Positions 25,589 through 34,450 of a stretch of 64,000 nucleotides of DNA are shown piece by piece. A model generated the notes under the pieces. It worked only from the letters and a program-made list of their open reading frames with translations. It had not been told where the DNA came from and searched no databases. The position numbers and the translations under genes are program-made. This stretch comes from Bacteroidales bacterium. Lineage in GTDB: Bacteria; Bacteroidota; Bacteroidia; Bacteroidales; ML635J-15. Every line of letters begins with the position of its first letter. The first letter of the stretch is position 1. The stretch is from positions 50,570 to 114,569 of the forward strand of contig JAGOLH010000003.1 in NCBI GenBank assembly GCA_017994175.1. The letters are read 5' to 3'.

Positions 25589-26170
25589 ATGAATAGAAGC
25601 GATAAAGTCAGAGAGAATCTAATAAAATCAGCAAGACAAATGTTTGCACGATTCGGGTTCGAAAAAACCACCATGAACGAAATAGCCATTGAAGCCCGTA
25701 AAGGCAAAAGCTCACTCTACTACTATTTCACCAGTAAGGAAGAAGTGTTCCAGGCAGTGGTGGAGTATGAGGCCGATATGTTGCGTGAAAAATTAGCCGC
25801 GGCGTTCCGCGAGCCCGAAAATTTGCTCGATAAAATGAGAAATTATATAGTGGTGCGGTTTAACGAGATTATTAAACTGGGCAATTTATATCAGGCATTG
25901 CGCAACGATTTTCTGAATCACCTCGAATTTGTACAAAAGGCGCGGTTGAAATACGATAAACTTGAGCTTGAATTTTTTACCCTTGTGCTCAAACAAGGTT
26001 GTGAAAACGGAGTTTTCACAATCGAAAACCCAGAGCATGTTGCCAAAACATTTCATTTAACTATTAAAGCGGTAGAGCTTCCATTACTCATTTCCTATGA
26101 ACAGGAAGTATTCGAAAAGCAGTTGAATACAATTATTGACATCGTTTTTTTCGGTTTGGTAAAAAGATGA
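25589..26170 (+). CDS. TetR/AcrR family regulator of the RND efflux operon
   Basis: A 193-residue TetR-family repressor. The N-terminal helix-turn-helix (about 8-55) has A-R-x-M-F-A-R-F-G-F-E-K-T-T-M-N-E-I-A and the recognition part G-K-S-S-L-Y-Y-Y-F. The C-terminal ligand domain is all-helical and diverse, as usual. It is the first gene of an operon with TolC, adaptor, RND pump and PII-like protein, separated from TolC by 4 nt. Two matched inverted repeats in front of it suggest autorepression, relieved by a pump substrate. The ligand cannot be predicted. Confidence 0.9.
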   Translation: MNRSDKVRENLIKSARQMFARFGFEKTTMNEIAIEARKGKSSLYYYFTSKEEVFQAVVEYEADMLREKLAAAFREPENLLDKMRNYIVVRFNEIIKLGNLYQALRNDFLNHLEFVQKARLKYDKLELEFFTLVLKQGCENGVFTIENPEHVAKTFHLTIKAVELPLLISYEQEVFEKQLNTIIDIVFFGLVKR

Positions 26171-26174
26171 ATGT

Positions 26175-27656
26175 ATGACTTATTTTAAACGTATTGCTCT
26201 GGTGCAGTTGCTAATATGGTTTATTGCAAACCCGCTGCATTCTCAAACCGACACCTTATATTTAAATCTCGGGCAATGCCGCGATATGGCGTTCAAGCAC
26301 AATAGTAAAATTAAAATAGCAGAATGCCGCACACAAGCTGCCACGGAAATGCGAAAAGCAAGCTTCACAAAATACTTCGGTGAGTTTGGTTTTATGGGGC
26401 AATATCAGTACAGTAACCGTCAGATAAGCTTGTTCAATCAGGATCTTTTTTTGCCTGTGGTTCCCTTTTGGGCAATTGATGAAAACACGGGAACACTGCG
26501 CGAGGACATTCTCGAGAACCCACTTCTGAACGGAATTGTAAGCAACCCTCTTACAGGTGAAATATTTTACGACAGCCAGGGTAATCCCGCCTTCTGGTTG
26601 TATGGCTATTTGCCCTCTGATCAACTGAAATTCGGAACACATCAAAATTTCATGTTCGGGCCGTCATTGCTTCAACCCATTTATCTGGGGGGTAAAATAA
26701 GAAACATGGTAAAAGTTGCCGAAGCGGGAGAAGAAATTATGAAATCGAAGCAACTTCTCGATGAGGATGATGTAATTGTTCTTACAGAAGAAGCATACTG
26801 GCGGTGTGTAAGTGTACAGGAGCAAAAGGCATTGGCATACAAATACCGTGAACTGCTTAATCATCTTGTTGGAGACCTCGAAAACCTTTATGCTGAAGGG
26901 ATAATTACCTACAATGATGTATTAAAAGCAAAATTAAAATTGAACGAAGCAGAGTTAAGCTGTCTGAAAGCCGACAACGGCCTGGCATTGTCGCAGATGG
27001 CATTGCTACAGATAATAGGTTTACCGTTGAATACACAGATTTCGCTTGACGGTAATCTCGACAAGCTTCCTGTGCTACCCAATCCTTCTGGGAGCTATGA
27101 AACGGCTTTGCAGAACAGAGAAGAGCTACATATTCTCGACAATACAATGAATATGGCAATTGCTCAGAAAAACATCGCACTTTCGCGGTTTCTACCCAAT
27201 ATTATGGCTTCAGCAAATTACCTTTTCGTCAACCCCAATCCCTACAACGCTTTCGAAAAAGAATTTGGCAGCGACTGGTCGTTGGGAGTTACCGTGCAGA
27301 TACCTCTATTTCACTGGGGCGACAGGCTGCATACTATGCGCGCATCAAAAAAAATAATAGAGATATCGCAACTAATGAAGCAAGATGCTGAACAGATGAT
27401 ACAGCTAGAATTGGAGCAAGCATATTTTGTGTACACCGAAACCATGAAAAAATACGACCTGTGCGAAAAAGCACTGATCCAGTCCAAAGAAAACCTTCGC
27501 ATGGCTAATGATGCCTATCAGGAAGGAATGCTTACCCTAGCCGACCTGCTCGAAGCTCAGGTTTTATGGCAACAAGCTTACTCTGAGCTTATTCAGGCAA
27601 AAACAGACCTAAAATTACAGGAGATCAATTACCGAAAAAAAACCGGGCAATTATAA
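26175..27656 (+). CDS. TolC-family outer membrane efflux channel
   Basis: A 493-residue outer-membrane efflux protein with a signal peptide (about 1-23). Two TolC repeats of long coiled-coil helices are seen, with G-L-P-L and L-P-N-I-M-A-S landmarks and an L-x-E-x-Q-V-L-W-Q-Q near the end. Beta-strand loops around residues 75-170 fit the barrel part. It provides the outer-membrane exit for the RND pump. Not a lipoprotein, unlike the OprM type. Second gene of the operon. Confidence 0.9.
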   Translation: MTYFKRIALVQLLIWFIANPLHSQTDTLYLNLGQCRDMAFKHNSKIKIAECRTQAATEMRKASFTKYFGEFGFMGQYQYSNRQISLFNQDLFLPVVPFWAIDENTGTLREDILENPLLNGIVSNPLTGEIFYDSQGNPAFWLYGYLPSDQLKFGTHQNFMFGPSLLQPIYLGGKIRNMVKVAEAGEEIMKSKQLLDEDDVIVLTEEAYWRCVSVQEQKALAYKYRELLNHLVGDLENLYAEGIITYNDVLKAKLKLNEAELSCLKADNGLALSQMALLQIIGLPLNTQISLDGNLDKLPVLPNPSGSYETALQNREELHILDNTMNMAIAQKNIALSRFLPNIMASANYLFVNPNPYNAFEKEFGSDWSLGVTVQIPLFHWGDRLHTMRASKKIIEISQLMKQDAEQMIQLELEQAYFVYTETMKKYDLCEKALIQSKENLRMANDAYQEGMLTLADLLEAQVLWQQAYSELIQAKTDLKLQEINYRKKTGQL

Positions 27657-27668
27657 AACACTCAGTAT

Positions 27669-28706
27669 ATGAAAAAATTCGCGATATATCTGTTTGCATT
27701 AATTTTGCTAATTATCTCTTGTAAAAGAGATGACAAACAACCACAAAAAGTTGAAAACAATCCGGTTGTTAAAACTACTATTGCCGTTGAAAAACAGTTT
27801 TCGCCGGAGCTGGAGTACTCCGGCACGTTCTTTCCGAACCGTGAAGCCAATCTTGGTGCTTCAATGCCTGGGAAAATCGAGAAGTTTTTTTACCCTGAAG
27901 GCACTTTTGTTACTTCCGGTACACTGCTTGTGGAAATGTCGGCTGAATTGCTTACCCAGGCACTCATTGAATATGATGCAATAAAAAAAGACTTTGAACG
28001 GGTTGAACGTCTCAGAGCGAAAGGAAGTATCAGTGAAATTGAATACGATCACCTGAAAGCCAAGCTGGAAGCATCGGAAGTGAAAACCGAAATGCTACAC
28101 AAAAACACATCCGTAGTCGCTCCTTTCGATGGTATTATTGTTGAATATCTTGTAGAAGAAGGCGAAAACTATTTCTTCAACCTGAATTTTGATCCCGGTT
28201 ACTCAAATACGTCAGGGATTTTACGTCTGATGCAGATCAACCCGTTGGTTGTAAAAATACAGGTCAATGAGAAAGAGTTGCAACAGTTGAAGAGTGGACA
28301 GAAAGTCAGCATCATGTGCGATGCAGTTTCGGGTAACGGACTCACAGGATTTGTGAAATACATTAAACCAATGCTCTCTACAGTTACCCGTACTGCAGAA
28401 GTTGAGATTGAGGTGCCTAATCCGGGGAACCGGCTTAAACCCGGAATGTTTGCACGCGTACTGTTGCACACCGAAGGGAGTTCTGCGGTATTTGTTCCAG
28501 TTGATGCCATTTATAGGCAGCCCGGCACTCCTGATGATTTTATTTTCGTGGTACATTCGGGCGTTGCACACCAAATGGCGGTGAAAAGAATTGCAATTAT
28601 CGATCAGTGGGTAGCAGTTTCGGGCATATCCAAAGGAGATACAATTGTCACTCAGGGCAAGAATAAGCTGAAAGACAATCAACAGGTGATTATTAAAAAC
28701 AACTAA
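27669..28706 (+). CDS. RND efflux periplasmic adaptor (membrane fusion) lipoprotein
   Basis: A 345-residue adaptor with a lipoprotein signal (lipobox I-I-S-C18). It has the usual order: barrel-sandwich half, a short alpha-hairpin (about 90-140), second sandwich half (S-V-V-A-P-F-D-G-I-I-V-E), beta-barrel and membrane-proximal domain (R-L-K-P-G-M-F-A-R-V). It bridges the RND pump and the TolC channel. It has 12 nt to TolC and 2 nt to the pump gene. The lipoprotein anchor suits the inner-membrane side. Confidence 0.92.
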   Translation: MKKFAIYLFALILLIISCKRDDKQPQKVENNPVVKTTIAVEKQFSPELEYSGTFFPNREANLGASMPGKIEKFFYPEGTFVTSGTLLVEMSAELLTQALIEYDAIKKDFERVERLRAKGSISEIEYDHLKAKLEASEVKTEMLHKNTSVVAPFDGIIVEYLVEEGENYFFNLNFDPGYSNTSGILRLMQINPLVVKIQVNEKELQQLKSGQKVSIMCDAVSGNGLTGFVKYIKPMLSTVTRTAEVEIEVPNPGNRLKPGMFARVLLHTEGSSAVFVPVDAIYRQPGTPDDFIFVVHSGVAHQMAVKRIAIIDQWVAVSGISKGDTIVTQGKNKLKDNQQVIIKNN

Positions 28707-28708
28707 TC

Positions 28709-31700
28709 ATGGGACTGCCCAAACTAACCGTTCAGAACCCGGTAACCACTGCAATGGTTTTTATTGCGCTGGTTATTTTTGGTGTCATTTCATGGATTTC
28801 TCTTCCACGTGACCTGATGCCTGACATCGAGCTTCCTGCAATTACTGTTATTACTATTTATCCAGGAGCTTCTGCAGAAGATGTTGAGTCGCAGGTTACC
28901 AATCCCCTTGAAGTAGTGTTAAGCGGAACAGAAAACCTGAAAAAATTATCCTCATCATCGCGCGAAAATGTTTCGTTCATTTCGATGCAATTCGATTGGG
29001 GCACCGATGTAAGCGATGCAGTAAACTCTGCCCGCGACCTGATGGAGCTTGCAAAAAGCAAACTCCCGGTAGATGCGATGAGCCCGTATATACTTAAAAT
29101 TAACAGCTCAATGATTCCTGTTGTGGTTTATACTATTCAGGCTGACATAAGCTACAACGGACTCGAAAAGATCGCGTATGAGCAAATCATCGACCCCCTA
29201 AAAAAAGTACCCGGTGTAGGATCTGCTTTCATAATCGGTCAGCCGTCCCGCGAAATAAGTATCAATGTTGACCCTGTAAAACTGAAAGCATATAACCTCA
29301 ACATTACACAGATTGCAACCATCCTGCAGGCCGAGAACATTACGATACCCGGCGGAAATGTCAGGTTCGACAAGTACGATTTTGCGGTTCGTATCCCAGG
29401 CGAAGTTAAGAACACGCAAGACATAGGGGAAATTGCCATCACCTCGTTCAACAATAGAATTATCCGGATGAAAGATATTGCTGAGATAACTGATGGGTAT
29501 CGTGAGAAGGACGAAAAAGCATATAGCGATGGAAAAACGGCCGTTGGGTTATTTATTCAGAAGCAGACCGATGCCAACACATATGAGGTTTATACCGCCA
29601 TTGTAGAAGAGATGGCTGGAATTCAGAAGAATCTTCCGGCTGATGTTAAAACAAATATTGTGTTCAATACTGCTGAAATCATAAAGGAAGTCACCTCTAA
29701 TTTAAGCTCCACTATATGGTATGCAGGGCTATTTGTTTTAATTGTAGTATTAATTTTTCTCAGGGAATGGCGCAACAGCCTGATTATTATTCTATCGATT
29801 CCGGTTTCGATGGTGTTTGCATTTATCACCATGAAGTTGCTTGGTTACACAATGAACATATTTTCGCTTATATCGTTGATCGTAGCTATTGGAATGGTTG
29901 TGGACAACTCCATTGTTGTACTTGAAAACATAAACAAGCACATCGAAAACGGAGCGCGCCCCAAACAGGCCGCCATTTTTGCCACCGGAGAAATGGGGAA
30001 CGCCATAACCGCATCAACACTTACAACAATATGTGTTTTTATACCGCTCATGTTCACCGGTGGTCTCGTCGGAGTACTTTTTAAACAGTTGGCAATACTG
30101 GTTTCGGTAACAATGGCTGCTTCTTTGTTAACCGCGCTCACCCTTACCCCGATGCTATCTTCGTTATTATTGAAAAACCAGGCACAGCACCGACAAAAGA
30201 GAAGCCGTCTGTTCAGGAGTAGTGAGAACATCTTCAATTCAATTGAAAACGGTTACCGAAGCAGCCTGAAATATGTGGTACGGTTTAAATACTTATTTAT
30301 AAGCTTTGCCCTATTGCTGTTTCTACTCACAATATTCATATTCACCCGTCTGGGAAACAACTATATCCCCGATTTGGATGCAGGCGATATAATTGCCACC
30401 ATTGAGCTTGAGGTTGGTACGAATGTTGATGAAACGGAGCGCGTAGCCAAAAAAGTTGAAAAAATATTTAACGACGAAATACCCGAAATGGTATCGCAAT
30501 ATACCATTGTAGGTCAATCGGAATCGAATCTGCTTACTGGCATCGGGTTCAAGGAAGGGAAAAACAGAGCCACAATAAGCGCTCACCTTTGTTTACCCCA
30601 ATACAGGCAACGTACAGCAATCGAAATTGCTGAAGTTATCCGTTTGCGGCTTGCCGAAATACCTGAAATCGAGAATTATCAGGTAATAGGAGGTTCAATG
30701 TTGCAAAACATGCTACTAGGCAACAGCAAACCCGTTGAAATAAAAATCTCCGGAAAAAGTTTTGAAAAAATCAATGAAACAGCATTATACTTCGTGGAAT
30801 TGCTGAAAAGCGACCAGAGGTTCAGTAACGTGGAATCTTCAATTGATCTTGGAAAACTAGAATATGTAGTTGATATCGATAAAGATAAAGCCTCATTGAT
30901 GGGGCTCAACACTGCAATGATTGCCTTGCAGATACGTAATGGGATTTACGGGGCAGAAGCCGGAACTTATAAAGAAGAAGGCGACGATTATAAAATAGTG
31001 GTACGTTTCGGAAAAGATTACCGTAACAGCATTGAAGACCTGAAAAAAATAAACCTTTCAACCCTAATGGGTTCGCAGGTCGCTTTATCGAATGTTGCCG
31101 AAATCAAAGAGAGCTATGGTCCGCTTGAAATTAAACACGAAACACAATCGCGTTTTGTTACCGTGGGAGCCGAATTGAACGGTATCACCCTGAGCGAGGC
31201 TGCTCAAATTGTAAGGGAGATGATATCAAAAACTGATGCCGACCATGCTGTAAATATTGCCATCAGTGGTGAAGTTCTCGATAAAGAAGAGTCGTATTCC
31301 AACCTCCAGTGGATTTTTATTATCGGACTGGTATTGGTTTTTATGGTAATGGCATCGCAGTTTGAATCGCTTAAGGATCCTTTCATCATTTTATTTGCCA
31401 TTCCATTCGCTATCATCGGTGTGGTTCTGGCATTTGTAATTACCGGCATACAACTGAATATTGTAAGTTTCGTGGGAGTAATCATGCTTCTCGGGATAGT
31501 AGTGAACAATGGGATTGTGCTTGTTGATTATACCAACCTACTTAGGGCACGTGGATGGTCGATCACAACAGCTGCTCTTGATGCGGGCAAGTCGAGATTG
31601 CGTCCGGTGCTGATGACATCGCTCACCACCATTCTGGCAATGATTCCGATGCTTTTCAGTAAAAGCATGGGGTCGGAATTGTGGATTCCGCTTGCTATTA

Positions 31701-31807
31701 CCATGATCGGAGGGTTGACTGTTTCGTTGCTGATTACCTTGTACCTTATACCCTGCATATATTTATCGCTGAATCAGAAAGCACTGAAAAACGAAAAAAA
31801 CAGATAA
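28709..31807 (+). CDS. RND multidrug efflux transporter, AcrB-type
   Basis: A 1032-residue inner-membrane RND pump of the HAE-1-like group, with twelve hydrophobic helices and two large periplasmic loops. It starts with the amphipathic N-terminus and helix 1 (about 11-31). TM4 carries G-M-V-V-D-N-S-I-V-V-L-E-N: the first proton-relay aspartate is kept and the second is asparagine, a variant also seen in related pumps. TM10-12 carry G-I-V-V-N-N-G-I-V-L-V-D. Together with the adaptor and TolC it should export small molecules; substrate unknown. Confidence 0.93.
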   Translation: MGLPKLTVQNPVTTAMVFIALVIFGVISWISLPRDLMPDIELPAITVITIYPGASAEDVESQVTNPLEVVLSGTENLKKLSSSSRENVSFISMQFDWGTDVSDAVNSARDLMELAKSKLPVDAMSPYILKINSSMIPVVVYTIQADISYNGLEKIAYEQIIDPLKKVPGVGSAFIIGQPSREISINVDPVKLKAYNLNITQIATILQAENITIPGGNVRFDKYDFAVRIPGEVKNTQDIGEIAITSFNNRIIRMKDIAEITDGYREKDEKAYSDGKTAVGLFIQKQTDANTYEVYTAIVEEMAGIQKNLPADVKTNIVFNTAEIIKEVTSNLSSTIWYAGLFVLIVVLIFLREWRNSLIIILSIPVSMVFAFITMKLLGYTMNIFSLISLIVAIGMVVDNSIVVLENINKHIENGARPKQAAIFATGEMGNAITASTLTTICVFIPLMFTGGLVGVLFKQLAILVSVTMAASLLTALTLTPMLSSLLLKNQAQHRQKRSRLFRSSENIFNSIENGYRSSLKYVVRFKYLFISFALLLFLLTIFIFTRLGNNYIPDLDAGDIIATIELEVGTNVDETERVAKKVEKIFNDEIPEMVSQYTIVGQSESNLLTGIGFKEGKNRATISAHLCLPQYRQRTAIEIAEVIRLRLAEIPEIENYQVIGGSMLQNMLLGNSKPVEIKISGKSFEKINETALYFVELLKSDQRFSNVESSIDLGKLEYVVDIDKDKASLMGLNTAMIALQIRNGIYGAEAGTYKEEGDDYKIVVRFGKDYRNSIEDLKKINLSTLMGSQVALSNVAEIKESYGPLEIKHETQSRFVTVGAELNGITLSEAAQIVREMISKTDADHAVNIAISGEVLDKEESYSNLQWIFIIGLVLVFMVMASQFESLKDPFIILFAIPFAIIGVVLAFVITGIQLNIVSFVGVIMLLGIVVNNGIVLVDYTNLLRARGWSITTAALDAGKSRLRPVLMTSLTTILAMIPMLFSKSMGSELWIPLAITMIGGLTVSLLITLYLIPCIYLSLNQKALKNEKNR

Positions 31808-31808
31808 T

Positions 31809-32111
31809 ATGAAAATGATTTACATATCGTGCAACGTAAGCACTACCCATATAATAACAGAACTGCTCGACGCAGCAGGTATTGATGAGTATCAGATTTC
31901 CGACGATGTTGCTGCCCGGGTTTTCACCGGAAAACATCGTATGAATACTTCGGTGTGGCCCGGATATAACAATATTATTTTTGTACCACTCTGCGATGAC
32001 AAAGCCGATGAAATCACTAATAAACTCCGGCAATACAACGCCTCCGTTCAAAATACCGATGAATTGGTCAGTGTAGGCAGTTGGAGTCTCGACGATTATT
32101 TTAATGATTGA
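31809..32111 (+). CDS. PII-like PG0541-type transporter-associated protein
   Basis: A 100-residue soluble protein 1 nt after the pump gene. The pattern of four strands and two helices with a C-terminal W-S-L-D-D-Y-F fits the PII-like superfamily, and it resembles Porphyromonas gingivalis PG0541, which sits next to the PG0538-0540 efflux genes. There is no membrane segment. A role as a sensor or modulator of the pump is an inference from position and fold. A candidate weak terminator lies at 32170-32190. Confidence 0.75.
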   Translation: MKMIYISCNVSTTHIITELLDAAGIDEYQISDDVAARVFTGKHRMNTSVWPGYNNIIFVPLCDDKADEITNKLRQYNASVQNTDELVSVGSWSLDDYFND

Positions 32112-32169
32112 TTTTATAAAAAACCGGCACTGTTCTCTAGTTTAAATAAAATCAACAGTAAGGTAAAAC

Positions 32170-32190
32170 AATAAGAAAAACTTATTTTTT
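32170..32190 (+). terminator. Weak candidate terminator of the RND operon
   Basis: AATAAG-AAAAA-CTTATT followed by more T. The stem is only 6 bp and nearly all A/T, so it is a poor terminator by itself. Confidence 0.3.
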
Positions 32191-32223
32191 CCCACTTTTA
32201 ATTATTTAGACATCTCTATCATC

Positions 32224-33759
32224 CTATAACTGCTTGAGCAAATTGCGGATATCAGCTTTTTCTCGTACAATGTCACCGATTTTCGCAATGGGTATTCTTT
32301 CCTGTTCCATACTGTCGCGGTAGCGGATAGTTACAGTATTGTCAGTAGTTGTCTGATGATCGACGGTAATACAGAACGGTGTACCAACGGCATCCTGACG
32401 ACGGTAACGGCGACCAATCGAATCTTTTTCATCGTACTGGCAAACCACATCAAATTTAAGTCCATCAATTATACCGCGTGCAATTTCGGGAAGTCCGTCC
32501 TTTTTTACCAGAGGCATAACGGCTGCCTTAACCGGTGCCAACGGGGCAGGAATTTTAAGAACAATACGCATTTCGTTTCCTACCTGCTCTTCGGTATAAG
32601 CTGCACTCAGCACCATAAGGAATGTTCTGTCGAGTCCAATAGACGTTTCAACCACATAAGGAACAAAGCTTTCACCTGTTTCCGAATCGAAATAGTTCAT
32701 CTTCTTCCCCGAAAATTCCTGATGCCTCATCAAATCGAAATCGGTACGGGAATGAATACCTTCAATTTCTTTAAAGCCAAACGGAAAGGCATATTCAATA
32801 TCATAGGCTGCATTGGCGTAATGCGCCAGTTTATCGTGCTTGTGCCAGCGATATTTTGCAGTATCGAAATCAAATGAATGATGCCATTTCATACGTTTTT
32901 CGCGCCATTTTTCAAACCACTCGAGTTCAGAGCCGGGTTTAACAAAATACTGCATTTCCATCTGCTCGAATTCACGCATGCGGAATATAAATTGTCGTGC
33001 AACAATTTCGTTGCGGAATGCCTTACCTGTTTGTGCAATTCCAAAAGGAAGCTTCATTCTCCCGGTTTTCATCACGTTCAGAAAGTTAACAAAAATACCC
33101 TGAGCTGTTTCGGGACGAAGATAAATTGTATCGGCACCTTCGGCAACTGATCCCATTTTAGTATCGAACATGAGGTTAAACTGCCTTACATCTGTCCAGT
33201 TTCTTGAACCCGAAATGGGGCATACAATTCCTAATTCTTCGATTAGCCTTTTTATTCCTGCGAGGTCATTCTCTTCAAGACAGGTTGTCATGGCAGCCCT
33301 CACTTCATCAGATTTTTGCTGATACTCAAGAATTCGCGGATTTGTTTCACGGAAAAGTTTTTCGTTGAAGCTTTCGCCAAATCTTTTCAATGCCTTCTCT
33401 ACTTCCTTATTGACTTTATCTTCGAGTTTTGCAAGATAATCTTCGATGAGTACGTCGGCACGGTAGCGTTTTTTAGAATCTTTGTTGTCGATGAGCGGAT
33501 CGTTGAACGCGTCGACATGCCCCGAAGCTTTCCATACCGTAGGATGCATAAAAATGGCTGCATCTATTCCTACCACCTCTTCGTTCATCTGTGTCATTGC
33601 CCGCCACCAGTAGTCACGTATATTGTTTTTCAGCTGTGCTCCATTCTGTCCATAGTCATACACAGCACTCAGTCCGTCGTAAATTTCGCTTGATTGAAAT
33701 ATAAAACCATACTCCTTGCAGTGCGAAATCAAGGTTTTAAAAAATTCTTCTCCATTCAT
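32224..33759 (-). CDS. glyS: Glycine--tRNA ligase, single-chain class II
   Basis: A 511-residue alpha2-type glycyl-tRNA synthetase, the eukaryote-like single-chain enzyme used by Bacteroidota instead of the two-chain form. Class II motifs are seen: motif 2 around F-R-N-E-I-V-A-R-Q-F, R-P-E-T-A-Q-G-I-F-V-N-F near 230 and motif 3 around E-T-S-I-G-L-D-R. The anticodon-binding domain is at the C-terminus (I-P-x-A-P-V...V-D-x-Q). The frame extends 57 codons upstream, but I start at the ATG giving MNGEEFFKTL, since the promoter box at 33779-33786 lies upstream of it. Confidence 0.95.
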   Translation of the reverse strand: MNGEEFFKTLISHCKEYGFIFQSSEIYDGLSAVYDYGQNGAQLKNNIRDYWWRAMTQMNEEVVGIDAAIFMHPTVWKASGHVDAFNDPLIDNKDSKKRYRADVLIEDYLAKLEDKVNKEVEKALKRFGESFNEKLFRETNPRILEYQQKSDEVRAAMTTCLEENDLAGIKRLIEELGIVCPISGSRNWTDVRQFNLMFDTKMGSVAEGADTIYLRPETAQGIFVNFLNVMKTGRMKLPFGIAQTGKAFRNEIVARQFIFRMREFEQMEMQYFVKPGSELEWFEKWREKRMKWHHSFDFDTAKYRWHKHDKLAHYANAAYDIEYAFPFGFKEIEGIHSRTDFDLMRHQEFSGKKMNYFDSETGESFVPYVVETSIGLDRTFLMVLSAAYTEEQVGNEMRIVLKIPAPLAPVKAAVMPLVKKDGLPEIARGIIDGLKFDVVCQYDEKDSIGRRYRRQDAVGTPFCITVDHQTTTDNTVTIRYRDSMEQERIPIAKIGDIVREKADIRNLLKQL

Positions 33760-33778
33760 TGTGTTTGTTTTAATTGCA

Positions 33779-33786
33779 CAAAAATA
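33779..33786 (-). promoter_or_regulatory. -7 promoter box for glycyl-tRNA synthetase
   Basis: TATTTTTG on the minus strand, 20 nt before the start codon. Confidence 0.5.
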
Positions 33787-33826
33787 GCAATGAAAAAGGT
33801 TTAAAAAAATTCTGCTTTTGTTTTCG

Positions 33827-33834
33827 TAATTTTG
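33827..33834 (+). promoter_or_regulatory. -7 promoter box for the DUF3788 gene
   Basis: TAATTTTG fits TAnnTTTG, 47 nt before the start codon. It is divergent from the glycyl-tRNA synthetase promoter, with about 40 nt between the two boxes. Confidence 0.45.
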
Positions 33835-33880
33835 TGCTGTCTGACTAAAATTAATTATTGCTAACAGAAATCCGAATGCT

Positions 33881-34300
33881 ATGGATTGCAGCGTTTTTAC
33901 CGATAAAATAATCATTCCCAGCGATACCATGCTTAGGAATGCTCTTAAAGCGACTTACCCGTTGTGGAGAAACATAGAAGATTATATTATGACCAAGCAA
34001 ACGGGTTTGCAAACCGAATGGGCTTTCCCCGGGGCAAAGTACGGGTGGAGCTATCGTATCCGCGATAAAAAGAGAGTAATTGTTTACTTGTTACCCCGTG
34101 ATTCCTTTTTCATGGCGGCCTTTAACATCGGGGCCAAAGCATTTGAAGCCATTATGGGTACAGACGTTTCCGCGACAATTAAAACAGAGTTGTCGGAAGC
34201 AAAAGTGTATGCCGAAGGCAGAGGTATTCGCATCCCTGTTCATGATTCCGCGATTATTAATGATATTTTAACTTTGGTGGAAATAAAACTGATGTTTTAA
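33881..34300 (+). CDS. DUF3788 family protein
   Basis: A 139-residue protein of the DUF3788 family: W-A-F-P-G-A-K-Y-G-W-S-Y-R-x-R-x-K-K-R and the F-N-I-G-A-K-A-F-E strand are typical of this fold, which is a small YjbR/DUF1801-like alpha/beta module. Function unknown. No signal peptide or membrane segment. It has its own promoter and no obvious operon partners; the downstream pfkA gene has its own regulatory region. Confidence 0.8.
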   Translation: MDCSVFTDKIIIPSDTMLRNALKATYPLWRNIEDYIMTKQTGLQTEWAFPGAKYGWSYRIRDKKRVIVYLLPRDSFFMAAFNIGAKAFEAIMGTDVSATIKTELSEAKVYAEGRGIRIPVHDSAIINDILTLVEIKLMF

Positions 34301-34352
34301 TTCTGGTTTAATTCATTTTTCGTTCGACTTTTTTTATTTACACAGATAGAAA

Positions 34353-34443
34353 CTAAGTTAATTTTTCTTTAGGTTTTAAAAATTATTTTTCAACACCACG
34401 ATAATATAACAATATACAAATTAACTTAGCATAAATTAATTTG
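34353..34443. promoter_or_regulatory. Inverted-repeat regulatory region of pfkA
   Basis: CTAAGTTAATTT at 34353-34364 is the exact reverse complement of AAATTAACTTAG at 34418-34429. In addition CAAATTAA (34417-34424) and TTAATTTG (34436-34443) form a perfect 8-bp inverted repeat with an 11-nt spacer, ending 7 nt before the pfkA start. This arrangement suggests protein-binding sites. A shared hairpin is also possible. The region is A/T-rich, so chance matches are more likely than average. Confidence 0.5.
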
Positions 34444-34450
34444 AATCTCT

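Noticed and set aside
25589..32111. Recently acquired drug-resistance island
   Set aside because: No mobility genes, flanking repeats or tRNA are present, and base use looks like that of the neighbours.
32224..33930. 57-codon N-terminal extension of glycyl-tRNA synthetase
   Set aside because: It would start upstream of the promoter box and encodes low-complexity sequence not seen in the family.
34301..34450. Terminator after the DUF3788 gene
   Set aside because: The inverted repeats here lack a GC-rich stem with a T-run; they fit regulatory sites better.
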